From: Ornithodoros turicata
Lineage: Eukaryota; Arthropoda; Arachnida; Ixodida; Argasidae
DNA: 64,000 nucleotides
Assembly (NCBI RefSeq): GCF_037126465.1
Contig: NC_088204.1
Coordinates: forward strand, 16,746,804 to 16,810,803
Reading direction: 5' to 3'
In this document: positions 40,901 through 55,837 of the stretch, piece after piece
How the letters are laid out: the number at the start of each line of letters is the position of its first letter
Position numbering within the stretch: position 1 is the stretch's first letter
Position numbers and translations under genes: made by a program
The notes under the pieces: generated by a model
Database searches by the model: none
The model's input: the letters and a program-made list of their open reading frames with translations, nothing else
What the model was told of the DNA's origin: nothing

Positions 40901-43900
40901 CAAACGAGTGTTACTTCAAGGGCAACGACATCGCTTCCCCAGGATATGCTGGCATACAACTTGTCTAACCAGCACATACATCGACAACCGCAATGGAAGG
41001 CAACAGTTGTGGCTCACGACTTCCGTGCTCACGACAGACGCCCCTCTGTCCGGAGTGGCATAGGCCTGGCCCTCTGTCCCTTGGTGTTTTCCCAAGAGAC
41101 CGCTAGGGTGTCCCTGCTCCAGATCTAGCTGGTGAAACTGCGTTATTGTTAAGGAAGCTTCAAGCTGTACATGAACGTTCATGTGGCTCAAATTCGTAGT
41201 AGATAACATTTAGTTCCCATAATTATTCAGCTTTCGGTGTTCTTCTAAAGGTATACAATGAGTTCCTTTCCTGCAATCATCGAGTACCCCTTGTGTACTC
41301 ACTTGTATCGTGTTTTGTCGACCCATCGACATCGTTGCTGTCTTCCGCCCGTCGCGCGCTGGAGAACCCAAACTTGTCCGTGATTTTAATGGTTTGCACG
41401 ACGACTAACTCCTCATCTTCTTCTTCGTCTTCCGTAGACCCTTGGTCGCCCCGGTCGCTCGTCCTTCCACCGCGTTTCCGAGACTCTTGTCCGTCCCTTG
41501 TCCATCGTCGCTTCCGTCTGCCGTATGAGTCAACGTCGCGACCGTACGCGCCTTGGGTCTTGTCTGGACAGCGAGCCTGAAGCAGGATATGCAAAAGTAT
41601 TCCAGTAACTGAACTCACAGTCCTACAATGTAAACTGTTGTCCCGTTTATTTGACAAGAGTACTGCGAGTTTCAGAGCTTTAGTCACTGACCTAACGCGT
41701 ACGCGCGCTGAGATGCCCCGCGTGTAGTAACCAGACGTTGGGTGGACATTGGTGACACGTTGGGAAGAGATCCCCACTTTTCCCTCCTTCCCCCACCATT
41801 CCATTACTAATTAGGAGAACTGTTGCATCATCTAAAAAGCGTATTGTTTGAACTCCTCGAGTTTGTTTGAACATCGTGTTGTTTGAACTCCTCGAGTTTG
41901 TTTGAACATCCTATTGTTTGAACTCGTGAACTCGAACATCGTCGACACTAACGAGATTCTCCTCGTTGTGGGATATACTATGTCGACTCGCCCTCGGACC
42001 AAGTGGATAACAAGTAGCGATCCCAAAGCTGGCCTACGGTCACTTACATCCGCGGGAACTTACAGCTGTATAGCCACTGCAAGCAGTGACATTATATCAC
42101 AAGGCTATGAATGCTGCGGGCACAACACATAAGCTTCCAGAAGATACCAGATATGGACGTGACGAAAGTCCAGGGTCGCTCACCTTCTACCAAACATCGC
42201 CAAACATCTACCAAACACATAGTCCTGCAGGCTTTTGTGCGGTGTTTTAGAGACACCAAGTAGGTGGATCTATCGTGATGTGACCGTGATTCCGATTTGG
42301 TTCTTCTTGTCGATATCGTTGTCTTTCGATCCTTTACTTATGCTCTTCCCTCTCCAAATCACATAGCTCGCCCTCTTCATGATCGTCACACTCTCGAAAC
42401 CAGCTTACTGTTCGCCGATCGCACTATCAACTTCTTTCGATCTGAACTGCTTATGCTGGACTGCAGTTGCGTTAGTGTAAGAAATACTGATAACCCAAGA
42501 CCTCCAGGAGCAAACAACGGCGGTCGAAAGTATCGGACGCATCGTGAACAAATGTACTCTGTGTACCATTCACCTGCAGCGAACTTCAACCGTGCCCTTC
42601 AACGATGTCCGAGCGTATTGAGGGCGTACCAGGAAGTTCTACGAACTTTTCATAACCGAAACACTAAGAGACCCCATAGACAAAACCTTTTGAGAGACAA
42701 CAATTGTAATGGACAAAGATGAACGAAGTTCTCCTGAATAATAGTACGGTTGCAGATGCCATACTTGCGCTACCGACGTTCCGAGCGTTCAGAACAGCGC
42801 GCGCAACATACATGGCCAAAGACATCCTCCTCCTTCTAATGGCATCCAAATGGCCATGCGCATAGTTTAATGCCTTTCATGCTATGTCGTAGTGCAGTTT
42901 GCATTATAAGGAGGAAGTCTGAGAATGCCCTGTTGTGTTTGACCAGGCATGACTTATATGAGGGCTTTTTTTTAAAGTTGTTTGTTCAGACATTGAAGTC
43001 CGCCGAGCGCACATAAATTCCTTCTCAGGTCTGGAATCACGCGCTATGTATGATAATAGAATATAGCTATTATGTTACTGGAGGGTACCGGAAGCATTGG
43101 AAAACTCTTTCGTATCCTAACAGCTGAAGCCACTTTACAACGGAGTCTCAGAGGCCAATAAAGGAGTCACCGTGAATAATTTTCCTCCTACTTCGTTCTT
43201 TCCTAGGCCTTAATGGCGAGGGATTAGCACGTCCGGGACTTGAGTACCCAAGCGCTTTGGAGCACATTGCGCATTGCGCAATCCGCTCCTTAGGTTCTGG
43301 ACATGCACAGTCACGACCCGTTATTTATCTGAAGCCCCGGATGTCTTTCAAAACTGACTTGTATAGTGCTGTGCTGAAGCACTCAGGTGCAAGTGATAGA
43401 GACAGAATTATCGCGTCGTAACTTACCGGTTCGCAGTTGGGAAGGCACGGCGTCACCAGGGCCTTGAACTGCACTATCTCGGAGGTGGGGAACTTGAAGG
43501 CGTCGAACGGGGCATGCAGCACTTTGCCGTCGTCGTTGACCTTATGGAGCGGGCCCATGATAGTACGGTCGGTCGGGCACCTGCGTCATTTTTCAGTCGT
43601 ATATCTTATACGGAATTCCGTTACCTTCAAGATCTTCCAGGCATTTTGCAACACGGGCGCTCCATAGAAGGCGCATCGAGCGATGCACGAGAGATACCGG
43701 CGACTCTGCACACGCTATGGCCACCCAAGTCTATAATGGCTTACGAACTGCAATATTTCAATTCGAAACTCTTGCGAAACGTAGATCTTTCTCTCGCTTA
43801 TTTTCCTGACTTGTATTTCATCCCGCACCGCAAAATATACCCCATAAAAATGATTGCCTCCATACCCGTTATAGGAACTGCACCTGGACATAAATAACGC

Positions 43901-46900
43901 CCATCTGCTGCTTGCGTGATCGCCGAAATGTAGTTTTCTTTTTGCTTTCTACCCGTAACTCGTACGTGTAATTGCGCGAGATAACATTTTTAATGCCGCT
44001 TACGCTAAAATTTTCTGGATTCGCTGCTTAGCCCGTACAACAGGAGCAAAAATAATGCCGCATCGAGTTGAAACATGTGCAGCGTATGACTCGCGAGACT
44101 TATTCTGATGTAACCTAAATGGCGTGGTTGTTTGACGGGTGGGTGTGTTACGCTCAATGGAACTTTCTCATAATACATTTTTAAGAAAAGTAGAAAGGAA
44201 CAAGAAATTATTAGAAACTTGCTCTGATTGGAAATTTGTTTAATGCGACTGCCCGGCACGACCGGCGACTGGCGTTCGAGTGAAAGCTCCTTTTCTTCAT
44301 CTCACTGTGTTGTGCAGCTTCATACAGGTTGTTTTATAAACGATGACTACATTTTAATAGCTTATTTACGTTTTACTCTCCTCAGGAATTCCTATTTAGC
44401 GTAGAAAGTTGAGCTCGTTTTGAACAGTGTATAGCTATAGTAGCTAGTTTTGAGCAGCGCATTTTGCGACGAAATGAGATGGCATGCATCTTGCACGAAG
44501 ACAATTGATCGTAGTTAGACATTCATGTTGCTACTCGGCTGACTCTCATTATCGTCAATGTTTAGCTATTTGTCATTCCCTTAGCAAAGAACAGTCGATA
44601 GGTTAGGCACTTCTGCTAGAACAAGCCATCGGCCGTCCGACAACCACACCTCCCCATCCCGAACCAAGAGACGGGGAATAATGCATTGTGGTCCGTCGAC
44701 AGCGAAGACGTAACCTTGCTGCGGGCACGCACCACCAGAAGGAGCTTCTGTTCTATCAACGATCTGGAGAACGGTAGTGGTGGTGGTGCTTCTGAAATAG
44801 CGGGCCGTTGTCGGCCTCACAGATGTGAGCAACGTCTTCTTCTTCATTATGTGTTTATAGAGATGTCAGCCAAGCTAGGGCTGGCTTGCTACTCGTGCTA
44901 CGTCACGACTAACGCTCTGGGGGAATGCGCATCCTGGGCCGACTTCCAGGGGAACTGTGCCGACTGTGGGACGGCAGTCCTGGAGTGGGGCCACGGGTTG
45001 AGCCACTCCCGAACCGCACCGGACATTCTATCCCCGTCGCTCAGCTAGTACTCAAACAGATGGATACCATCTGCTCTACAACTACAACCGAATACCCCTG
45101 AGTATACCTTATGTTATCCGCACGTTAGTGTCATACCATAACGCAGTAGTCAACACCTAAATCTGAATCCTTTTTAAAGAAATTCGTATTAGCGCCACGA
45201 AGCAACTGTGGCGATGAGGGGCGTACAGACGTGGACTGATGGAGAGAGGATAGCGGGAAGAAGTGGGGCTTAGTATGCGTTCAGGGCCGACCTGAAGGGG
45301 AGCTGTGTCAACATCGCTCCTGAGAGCCTAACGAAAAACCAAAGGAAAACATCAGACAGCACAGGCGGCGGCAGGATTCGAACCCACCACCTCCCAGTCT
45401 TCAGCACGACCTTGGAACTACCTCGAACGAGCGGGTGCGTCCATATCCATTCGGCCACTAAATCGCAAATCACTGTCAATATCCCCTATAGAGAATGTAA
45501 CGTCAAAAAACGAATGCTTATTTCCAATCTCAAAAGTATTAAGGCAGGGCAGGTCTCTAACCGGCACCACCCGCAACCATCCCTCAATCAGCTGATATCC
45601 CGGAAGTAATAACCGTACCATGCATGCACAATGAAACCATTAGAGGAACTGACCATCACTACGCCTTTCCCAATCCTCATCAGGCCTCACGCATCAAGCA
45701 TGACAAAAGCTTCTGCCAATACGCCAGGACCTTTAGCTACGGGAGGAAACAAGAAGAACTTGGTGCGCAGCGTTCGCGGAGAGTAGGAGCCAGCATGGGT
45801 CATTGGGTTCGCGTACTTCGAAGGCTGTCCCGGCGGGTCAACTTCGTTTCCAAAGCCAGTCATCGCTGATCCGTTGGGACGACTTGGAGACCCGAAAAGA
45901 ACATGCGTCCGTCTGGCCTACACCTATAAACTGTGCGGGTCATCCGGCCGACGATGGTTGGATAAGAACCCGTTTGATCGGATATTCCGTCTGTGACCTC
46001 TTCCCACTCGGCGAGTCCTATAGATTTGTTGTGCGAGTGTTCTCCGTGCTTTCAGCATATAAACATCACGGTGCTAGGTCACGAAGTTCGATGGAGGCGT
46101 CGTTCCATGTGACTGCGCCCGGAGGAGCACGTGACGGTGCTCCTCCCCAAAACTGAAGGTCCGGATCTGCCCCTGCCTGATATTAGACAGAGTCAACAGG
46201 AGTCGAAGCCTTAACGTTGCAACGCTACGTTGTATATGACAGCGGTGGGATACGTGAAAATTTGGACGTGCTGCGGTCATTCAGGTAGTTAATGAGGAAG
46301 AACAGGTAGAACGAGTTACTACGGTGGGAAACGTTCAAGGCATGATCGCATCGAAGTTGACCGTTCGGTTATTTTCTTCGTTTATCCTCTGTCTCTCCAT
46401 TTCTTTTTCGTCTTTTTGCACGCTTAATTATTATGGACACATTTCACAATGTCATCCAAGCACGGCAAACTGTACCGACGTAACGTGTTCACGGTAACGG
46501 CTCCGAAAATACGATAAGCCTTAGGAACCAAACGGCCTATTCGTTTTGAAGTGGCTGACATCATGTTGCCGATCTTTCATTTAACAGCTTCTTTTATCGT
46601 ATCGATCTAGTAGCGAGTTTAAGTTGCATCAGAAAGTGTTCACGATAACAGTTCCAAAAACATAATAAGCAGCCAATCGCCCTGTTTCTTTGAAGTGGAT
46701 GACATTGCCAAGCTTGGATTTGATAACTTCCTTTATCGTATTTTTTTCGTAGAGTCCTTCCAATGTGCTAAGACACCCTATATCGTGTGCTGCTTCCGGT
46801 ATCGTAAAACTTCATATCTATGGATGACGTTTGAAGTTTGGGGGGGGGGGGGGATACGTTTATTGAAAAGAAAAAAAAGGAAAGGAGTAAAGGTTAGTCA

Positions 46901-49900
46901 GGCGTAGGCCGATTTGCTATTCCTTAAAAAAAGAAAACATAAACAACAACAAAAAAAGAAACACACACACACACACCAAATTGGCGTTTGTGCTACAACG
47001 GGGAAACATCACATGTCATCACTTTTCCATCATTCATTGTTGTTGAAGTTGGCTGGTCTGTTGGATTGGTCAGTTGAACGCTTGTCATGTGTGTGTTCTG
47101 TCCGTGTGTTTCTTAGCGTTCGTTCATTATGTTTACTGTTGAATTTGATCGGTGAGGATGGCTCCTATACTGTTTTTTGTGTAGTTATTGCATGTTCCCC
47201 ACACACCGTGTGCTTGTGTTACGTGTATAACATGGGATATGTTTAAAAACGCATTCGTCCGCTGCAAAGTAATTCAGTTTTTCCTTTCCTTTTCTATAAG
47301 TTCCAAGAACTGCCTGCAGAGCTTGAAAGAATCTGCTGTGCTTGCTTACCGCGAACATTATGAAGCACGGGTCACAGGTATCCTGGATATTCGCCCTCTC
47401 AGCTACGTGGCTGCGTTGAGCTATGTGACCAATTGTAACCTCCAGTACAGTATTATTGATGGTTGACTCGGCAGTTTGCAGAGTCAGCCCTCCCAACTTT
47501 ATAGATAAACTGTCGACCACAAGGGACATTCCAGAGAAATCTGTGCGGAAGGAATAGGTCACGCTATGCCGGACGGAACACTGAATTCCACAGACCTGTA
47601 TATAACTTGCGCAGCACGAATGAACATGACCAATGACTTCTATGTATACGTTGTCTGTCAGCAATTTCAACAGTTTTTTTTTTTTTTTTTACGCTCAACT
47701 TAAAATACGTTTCGAAATATTTCGTTATCGTGTTGTACATACCACCATAGCATCAGGTTGAATTAGATTTTTATAATTCTAGTTGTTCAACGTACGGTTG
47801 GTCCCTGACAGAATTGTAAGAAGAAGAAGAAGAAAAAAAAGGAATTCTCGGCCTTTCGACTGAGGTCAAAGTATCAGATAAAAGATTTTTTTTTTTTATT
47901 AAATGGCGAACACAAGCAATAAGAATATGCTATTTAGTTTTCTACGCCCGAATAGTATAAGTGTATGGCCGTGGGGCACATGGTAAATTAAGTGTCCCTC
48001 TTAGGCGGAAGAAATTCGTGAGGAACAGACTTTTTGTACATGCGTGGGAATTGGAAGACTTTTGTACATAGGTCAGGGCATGTTTGTTTGTTACTCTTAT
48101 TGAACGAAATGCATAAGATGAACTCCCTCACAACAAACAAATAATTACTGTATGCGTCATTGTAAGACCGGCAGAGCTTAAATTCCGAAGACGGACAGCT
48201 CACAAAACGCATGAGCATTTTTCACGATTCTCTTCTATATGACCCTTCATTATAAAGCTTCACAAAAAGGTGAACAGCATCTCACGCACACTACTTACGA
48301 GTCAGTGCTGGTCGGCCGTACGATCACGGGCGATCCACGGATGCATACCCTCACAGTTTCGTGTGCGTGTGACCTTGACGCAGCCCAACGCGCACGTAAG
48401 CTTGCCCGCACTTTCGTGAGTGGACGCGCCACACTACACCATATACCCAGAATACTTTGGAAGAACGCGCTCCCTCTGCCGCCGTGTAATTTGGTTTCGA
48501 GGTTATAATTAGCCTCAAATCAAAGCATCGTTTGTTATTTTCTCTATACTTCCCGTATCTTCGTACGTGTTGTTTCCTGTGGGCTGTGTTTTCTGTGTGT
48601 GTCGGCAGTATACTGGACCAATATTGAACCAAGATGTTGTGCTGCTTAGGACGGCTCACAATGTATTTCTCTATATATGATGCTTCGGCGTACCCTGTTC
48701 ATAGGAGAGCAGCGCCGTGCATTAGATGCTTGTATGTAAGCTCGACGGAGCGTGATCGCTGTTGTGTTGGTCAATATTTTTGCCGGAATGAATTTGCGAG
48801 ATGTCAATGTGACTTGTTGGCGTTTGTTGCTGTAGTCTGTAGCTTTTGCTACAGCTGAGTACTAAAGCGATAGCCGCTAGGTCTTCCCAATGTCGACTGC
48901 CGTGTAGGTACGTTCGTAACAACGGTGGAAAGAAAAGAGAAGGAACAAGATAATATATAGAGAGAAGAGAACGAAGAAGCTACAATGGGCGCCGAAACAA
49001 GTGAGTGAGTGCATGCGTGAGCGAGAAGAAAGGAAAAGAAGTGCGGACACCCAAAGATCACGATGGGAATGCGCGAAGACGCAGCCACTTTTTTTTAAAA
49101 ACTGCTTTGATCGCATCATCTGGCTCAGCAATTGCTTTTCGCTTGGACAAATTGTGAGTTCGCAACCCTGTGCGGCTACCAGAGCCGTACAAACACATCG
49201 TTCTGCCGTCCCAATGCGCACTTCTAAAGAGGATCTAAAAGAGAAACTCTGCGCTGAAAATACGTCTTTATGGTACGCAAAGGACACAGCGCGATGCCCA
49301 GAAAAAGATTTCACATCGAACTCGCACATCTTACTGGCGCTGCACCAACCAACACTCCTCATTCTTCATCACGTATATTACATGTATTAAACCGAGCAAA
49401 TAGGCCGTGACACTATCGTCGAGAATTGCGCGTCCATGTGCAGCCTAGAGGGATGAAGATGTTCCCTAACGACTATTGCTAAGGGGAAAAAAAAAAAACA
49501 TTCCCATTACACGGACCCTCCATAGTGAAGCGGGCCTCTCGCCTCTGCCGCAAACGTTCAATGTCTGTCAGACATTTTGGCGGTACGATTTCTATTAGAG
49601 CTGGCCACCGACGGCGGGGAGCGATTATTGCCGATGTTCGCTCGGCGCATCCTGGTAAAAGACTGCCTCGATCACCTTTGTTGCTAATTGCAACTTCCGT
49701 CACCTGGCGATATTATTACGCTGTTGTGCTTGGGGGGCGAAGATGGTGAAAAGGAATTCAGGAAGAGGAGCTCGAGCGAGAATAATGAAGCTAGGAGCGC
49801 GTTGTCTGGGCAAATGGAATTCTCACGGTCTGATATAGCGAATGGAGTGAAGAAAAGCGACTCGAGTGTGCGTGTTACACGGGTCGTTTCAGTACAATGT

Positions 49901-52900
49901 GCGTCGCGTTACGCCGGTCGTTCCAGAACGACCTACACTTGACCTGCGTAACATCGGTGTAGCTCTCTCGCTACACCGAAAATATTGGCGGTGTCCGGAA
50001 CAGAGTTGATGTAGGCAAGAAATACAGCAACACGATTTTTCTCTCTGTATACCTACACTGGCACAGTCTGCGCTGGACGAAAACGACATGCGAAATTCGC
50101 CATTAGAAAACGCGTGCAGGAGATATACTGGCTCAGCTATACTAGCATACTGGCTCAGAATAACTAACGCTTTATCCATATTTCCGATGCTGTCGTTTAT
50201 TATATTGTATGCCTTAGCAACAAAGAGAGGAGGACAAGTGCGGATTTTCCTCGTATTTTCTGTCCTTTTTATGGCATAGCTCACAGGAAATAGAAACGCA
50301 ATGATGTATCTTGTCCGTTCTTTTACTTTCTTATCCTTCTCCTCTTACACAATGCGGATTTGTCCGCATGAGAAGCTTCAAGACGTCGTGCGTGCGTTAG
50401 GAGCATGCAACCAGTCATACGGAGCGCGGTGGAAGCTATACCCAGCTCTGAGCGTGCTCAGGAGCTCAGAGTGCAAGACTTATCATTAAGCGCCGCCTTT
50501 TAACAAGAACATCGGAGCATGTTAACCAAAGAACAATGAAAACAATAAGAAAAAGAAAACAAGAAGGTATCCATTGTATCCCTCTTTGACTAAGAACAAC
50601 ACATCGGCAGGTCTGCAGGTCATTGCAATTCTCAAGCATCTCACTCACCCTGCCTCGTCGATAAGTAGGATCTCGCTGCTATCCACACCATCCATCGCCA
50701 CCAGCTCGCGGATGAACATCTCGTACGGGCCTGCGAAAGATAACATTGAAGCCATCTTTTTCTGTTGCCATATCGATTTCATCACATCGCGTGCACGCAC
50801 CACAACAAGAGCACGTCGTTCAAGCACCAATCATGTGGAACTTTCCCGACCTCTCAATCAAGTCGATCTGCCAAACGAAGAAGTTGATACAATCGTACAC
50901 GACGAAGAGCTTATTCGTCCGAGTGCAACTCTTAACGCTAATGGGGCCCTAAACAAGCAAAACAGCGGCGCATCAACCGATAAATGAGATGCTAATGAGT
51001 TCGGAACCAACTTTCTTTCGTTCGGCCCTTCTGGAAGATCTTCGATAGTTGTGGCCGCATTTAACTCGTTCTCTTAGAGCGCAAGACAGCGTTAACGAAA
51101 ATAAAATCAAATAAAAAAAAACAAAAAGAAAGACACCCGGAATGTTATTACGGTCTAGGGAATAGCGGCTGGGAAAGCAGAAGTGACCAAAAGATAGGCA
51201 AAGGTGAAATTGCCAATGAATAGCAAAGCAGCTTTTCCGTCCTTATTCTTGCCAACGAGCGCGAGTCTTCCGCATCAATCACGGGGCGCCTTTTGAACAA
51301 TGAAGGGTGCTCAGCTTTGTAGGTGGCCCAGCTGGCCCAGACCGTATACTCGTGCAAAGGAACGACGTATTCCTTATTACTTCACGGGCGTTATTTACCA
51401 GCAGGACGTGATGGCGGTCTTATATACGGAAGGGTGAAGCCGCAGGTTCGTTGACTTCCTTCAACCCGTTCTCTCTTTTACTCTCGCTTTATGCCTTTCT
51501 CTGTGAAGCAATTACTCAGCGTAAGATTGATTAAAATAGCATTCACGCAGTCATACGTTTACTGGTGCTTCCCATTAATCTCGGATATAAGCGAGGTCTC
51601 ATAAACCTGCTTCGATAAGTCGAAGATTGAAGCCAGGTCCGACGAGGTTTTAACGGGACTGGAAAATATATGGGTGTGCTACGAACTGGATGGGTTGTAA
51701 AGGAAGATGAATGAGATGCCTGGTGTTGATGAAAGCATTGGCAGCAGTCTGTGCTTGACGATCTGATTTAACTTGACGATCAGGCGATCTGAGTTCGAAA
51801 TGAGGTTTCGGACAGACTCTTCACATACAAGATGTGATAGCTGCACTGCTCCATGCGTTGCAAAGTCGGTAAAATCGTGCAGCGTGTACTTTTAAAAAAT
51901 AGATGTAGATTTTTCAAACAAGAAAGATATGAGAGCACCACATATGCCGTTTATGCAGATAGATTATATACGGTCAGGCAGACATTATGTACAACAGAAT
52001 ATGTAACTATACAAGATAACTAGAACTCACTAAGGAGCTTTTGGATTACAACTGACCGAGTATACGTTAGATTTGGAGTATTGGAGGCTGGCATTATAAA
52101 GGCACCTTTATCTTTCTCTCTCTCTCTCTCCTCAAATTCCTTAGAAGCGCGGTGCTGCGGGTTGACCACTCACACCTCAAGGGCAGGGAGTTATACGTAC
52201 TGTTGTGGTCAATGATTTCGAAGCGCAGAGCAAGTGGATCGCCCACTTGAGCAGTGAAGACGTCGTCTCCGAGTCGATCGGTGATCCTCATGGTGACGTT
52301 GGGGGAGCTCACTGTAGCCAGCTGACTCTGAGAAGCTTCCACTTCCCGCCTGCAACAATAAAAGGCGGGTACGAGAAATGTAATTCCATGCGCTGCAGTA
52401 CATGTTTCAGTCCAATTTAGGAAGACACTTACGGATATTTCAAAATAACCGCAGTGGGATTATGAAACAATGCGGTTACGATTTAACGGTACACGACAGA
52501 GAATCTCCGCCCCGTCATGTTCCTCCAGCTGTAAGAGTCGTGCCATGAGCGCATACGTACTGTTTCCGTACTTCGTTTTAACTCGTCGCCGTAAAAACGG
52601 AACTTCTGCACAAATGATTTGTGGAGAGAGCATGACGTACGCCTCTTTGTGGCAAATAACGTATTTCCTATTTCCAAGTTGCCACAAAAAGGAGTGATGT
52701 GAAGCATTGCGCTTGTCCCATCCCACAGTTTGCAATAAGGCGTGACGTGGGGCATTGCGGTTGTCCCATCCTACATTTTGCAATACAAAAGGCGTAGACC
52801 TCCAATTTTCAACAAACCAGGAGAGAAAATAATATAATTCTGAATGTCGTTTGATTCCCAGCGTGTCATGCAGTGAAGTACTGTTTTTTAGAGTGTGCGT

Positions 52901-55801
52901 GTATGCCCACCCCCGGACCTCGTAGCTGAACTTAAAATTATGACATCTTAATTACTCGGATACTTTTTTTTTAAGGCGTCCACACCTTGTGTTCATACTA
53001 ACCGACCTTGCTCCTTCGTCCCCGAAATAAGTCACCGTAGCAACCGCAAGCTGTGAAATTAGCGTCGTACTGATGAGGCGGACCATCCGTTCCACAGGCT
53101 TCCTGTCGTGTGAAAGCACTCTTGTGTACGGAAGTCTTCGCTGCCCATCTTCCGCTTTCGGAACGTTCGTTAGCTCATTTTTAAGTGGGCGCCCCGCGGC
53201 GGCCTACGTCAACCACCTTTGCCGCTATAGCGCTTCGGTCGCACCTGTACTAGAGGTCAACTCTGGAGGTGCGCGGCCGACCGCGACCGATGGCAATGCT
53301 TCCATTCCATCACTTTTTTGCGCCATACTCGCCATTCATCCGCTGCATCTAACGGTGCTCGTTAACTTCCTAGTCGTCTGCTACTGTCGTCTGCTACTCA
53401 TGAGACTGAAAGGCAACAGGAAGAACGGTTCGGAGAGTTATCGCGCTTGATGGCGTTTTTATTGCGCAGCCTCTGCACGAGTCTTGATTCTAAAGATACC
53501 CTTGCCAGACGCACTGCCCTTTTATTTTCTTTGCAGTATTTTTTTTTTGTGTGTGTGTGTGTGTGTGTGTTCGGTGCCGCTCGCATCCTCTGCTCCACAG
53601 CCTTAAAAAGGACATTGAGACGCAAATGAAACACCGTGTATTGTCATCAAGCAAGAGAACTACCCATGAAAACACAGTTGATGAGCAATTTATATCTACG
53701 AAATGCGACATACTTTTCATATCTTTTGACAGCCGTGAAGCTCTTAGCCTCGAACAAGCAAAACAAATTGGATGATATCGTAGATTAGTTACCTAGCTTT
53801 GTCAACAATAAATTATGGAGAAATGATGATGACATAGTGTCAACAAATTATTCCACAGACCGGCAACCTTGGCGTCGCTCATGATCATAGTAGAATCGCG
53901 GCATAATACCACGAATAATCATTATCAAATCACGATTTAAAAAAAACTGCTGATGTCATCAGGAAGTACAACTCTCACAAAACATCCAACCCGATATTTT
54001 CACGTGAGCCCTCGCTTGTCCGCGATTCAATCCAAACAAACGCGAACTCAAAGCAATCCACACGTCCCTGCCGCAATCACACAACGTAAATATACTTCGT
54101 CCACACAGAATTCTATTCGCACAAAAAACTCGAGACCTTCACGTTTCCTGCGCGCCGTACCGTGGGCAACGGGCGTGAAAGCTTCCTGTCTGCATATAAG
54201 CAGTCAGAGATTCGGTTATTCTGTTGGACACAAAGGGTAGCTCCCATCGCGGAACACACATCATGAGAGAGAAGCCATTGTGCTTCACGCATTCGATGTT
54301 GCGACCAGCACACCGGTAGCGTTTCGGGTTCACGGCAGAAAAGGTGACGAATCCATGTTCCCGCTGGGCCGTCAGTGAATTTAGGGTTCGGAATAATGAT
54401 TTTCCAATCCTGTTGAAAATGAATGCTGCGCAGAAAGAGCCCGATAAACGCGCGCGAAAAAATGTGAGCGTTTTGAAGTTGTAATTCAGAAATAGACATG
54501 AATTCAAATAAATTATTTACGCAAGTCATTCCTAAGTATGAAGTTTCACGTTTATGCACTGAACGAAAGATACTCGAAAGATCCGCGCTAATGTAATGTC
54601 GGACAGGCACAAACACTATATACTGTGAATCTCCTTTGTCTGTTAGTGGTTGGTAGCGTTTTGTTGCTGAGCGTTTTGCCTGCCGATATGGTGTAATGTT
54701 TCTCGGGGGGTGGGGGGACGATCGTGCCTCCTGGACCAACTTCTTACGCGTTGAATTGTAGACAACGCACATAATTCGCAATAATCATTTTGCAAGCTTG
54801 CGCATGGCGTCAGGGAAAACAATAAAATGCAATTGGCGGCATCTGTGGCCGTTATGCGAAACGCGCGAAAAAAAAAAAAAGGTATCTTTATAGGACAATC
54901 ACATGACCATAGGGTGTCACGTAGTTGTTGGAATTTCATAGTATCTTGTTTAGAGAGCGCTGTCGGAATTCCGTGCAGGGCACGTGACATGCGCCCTTCG
55001 CTACTACACTGTTTGTTCATAGGTACTAAGACATATTCGTGTCAATATATAAAAAAGAAAGAAAAAAAGAAACAGAACTTCAAAGTGCCAAGAACTTTTG
55101 GGGGCGTTGTGGGAGGCAAGCGCCATCTGCATGGCAACCCTTACAAACAAGCACATACACAGCACATACATAGCATGTCATGCTATTTGTTGTGCACTTT
55201 GACTAGTTGAGCTCACCCGTCAACTTCGAGTTGAACACCATTGGAAACACTCCTATTGGTCAGGTCATATTGGCAGTGAACAGCGAGACCCAGGTCTTGG
55301 TTAGTGACGATCATGTCGTGATGCTGGATGACGATGTCGGTCGAGAACTGGCCCAGACTCTGAAAATGGATATCACGATTTAAGACAATAACGGACCACC
55401 AGAAAACAAAACACACTATAATACTGCCCTTCTGCGATCGCAGGGTGCCCCACGTACTTCGTACGGCGGCCTTCTACCATAAAAAAGAAAGAAAAAAAAA
55501 ATACGGTTTCGGAAGAACGTCTTCAGAATGCATTCATGTATCTCATGGAAGTTGACATCGTGGGAAAATGATGCAAGCTACACGTGTACACACTATATAA
55601 TGAAACGCCGTCACGTGTTTCACGTTTTCCGTGAGAGCATTGCGTGATGAATTTCATCAGCGCTGTAATAATATACCTTGAAGACATTACTAAACGACCC
55701 CACGTAGGATTGTAATCGAACTATTGCAGTATAATGACCCGTTCGTCGATGTAACGATAGCACCTGTTGGACAGATTTTGGTTGCCTGCATGTTCTGTCA
55801 T

Positions 55802-55837
<36 letters not shown>

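Noticed and set aside
41277..41804. 175-codon minus ORF taken as a single coding unit
   Set aside because: Only 41303-41576 is bounded by proper splice sites and fits ZP-family phase; the remainder is intron read-through.
44686..45048. Plus-strand ORF with LACYSCYVTTNALGECASWA, reminiscent of Ly6/quiver-type cysteine patterns
   Set aside because: The central stretch (GCATCCTGGGCCGACTTCC.. to GGAACTGTGCCGAC) resembles the SINE body on the same strand, so the cysteines probably arise by chance from repeat sequence; no splice-supported context.
53073..53450. 125-codon plus-strand ORF with hydrophobic stretches
   Set aside because: No splice or family support; antisense in a ZP-gene intron.
54113..54781. 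222-codon minus-strand ORF, the longest open frame in the window
   Set aside because: No recognisable domain and composition like the surrounding intron; it lies between well-supported ZP exons.
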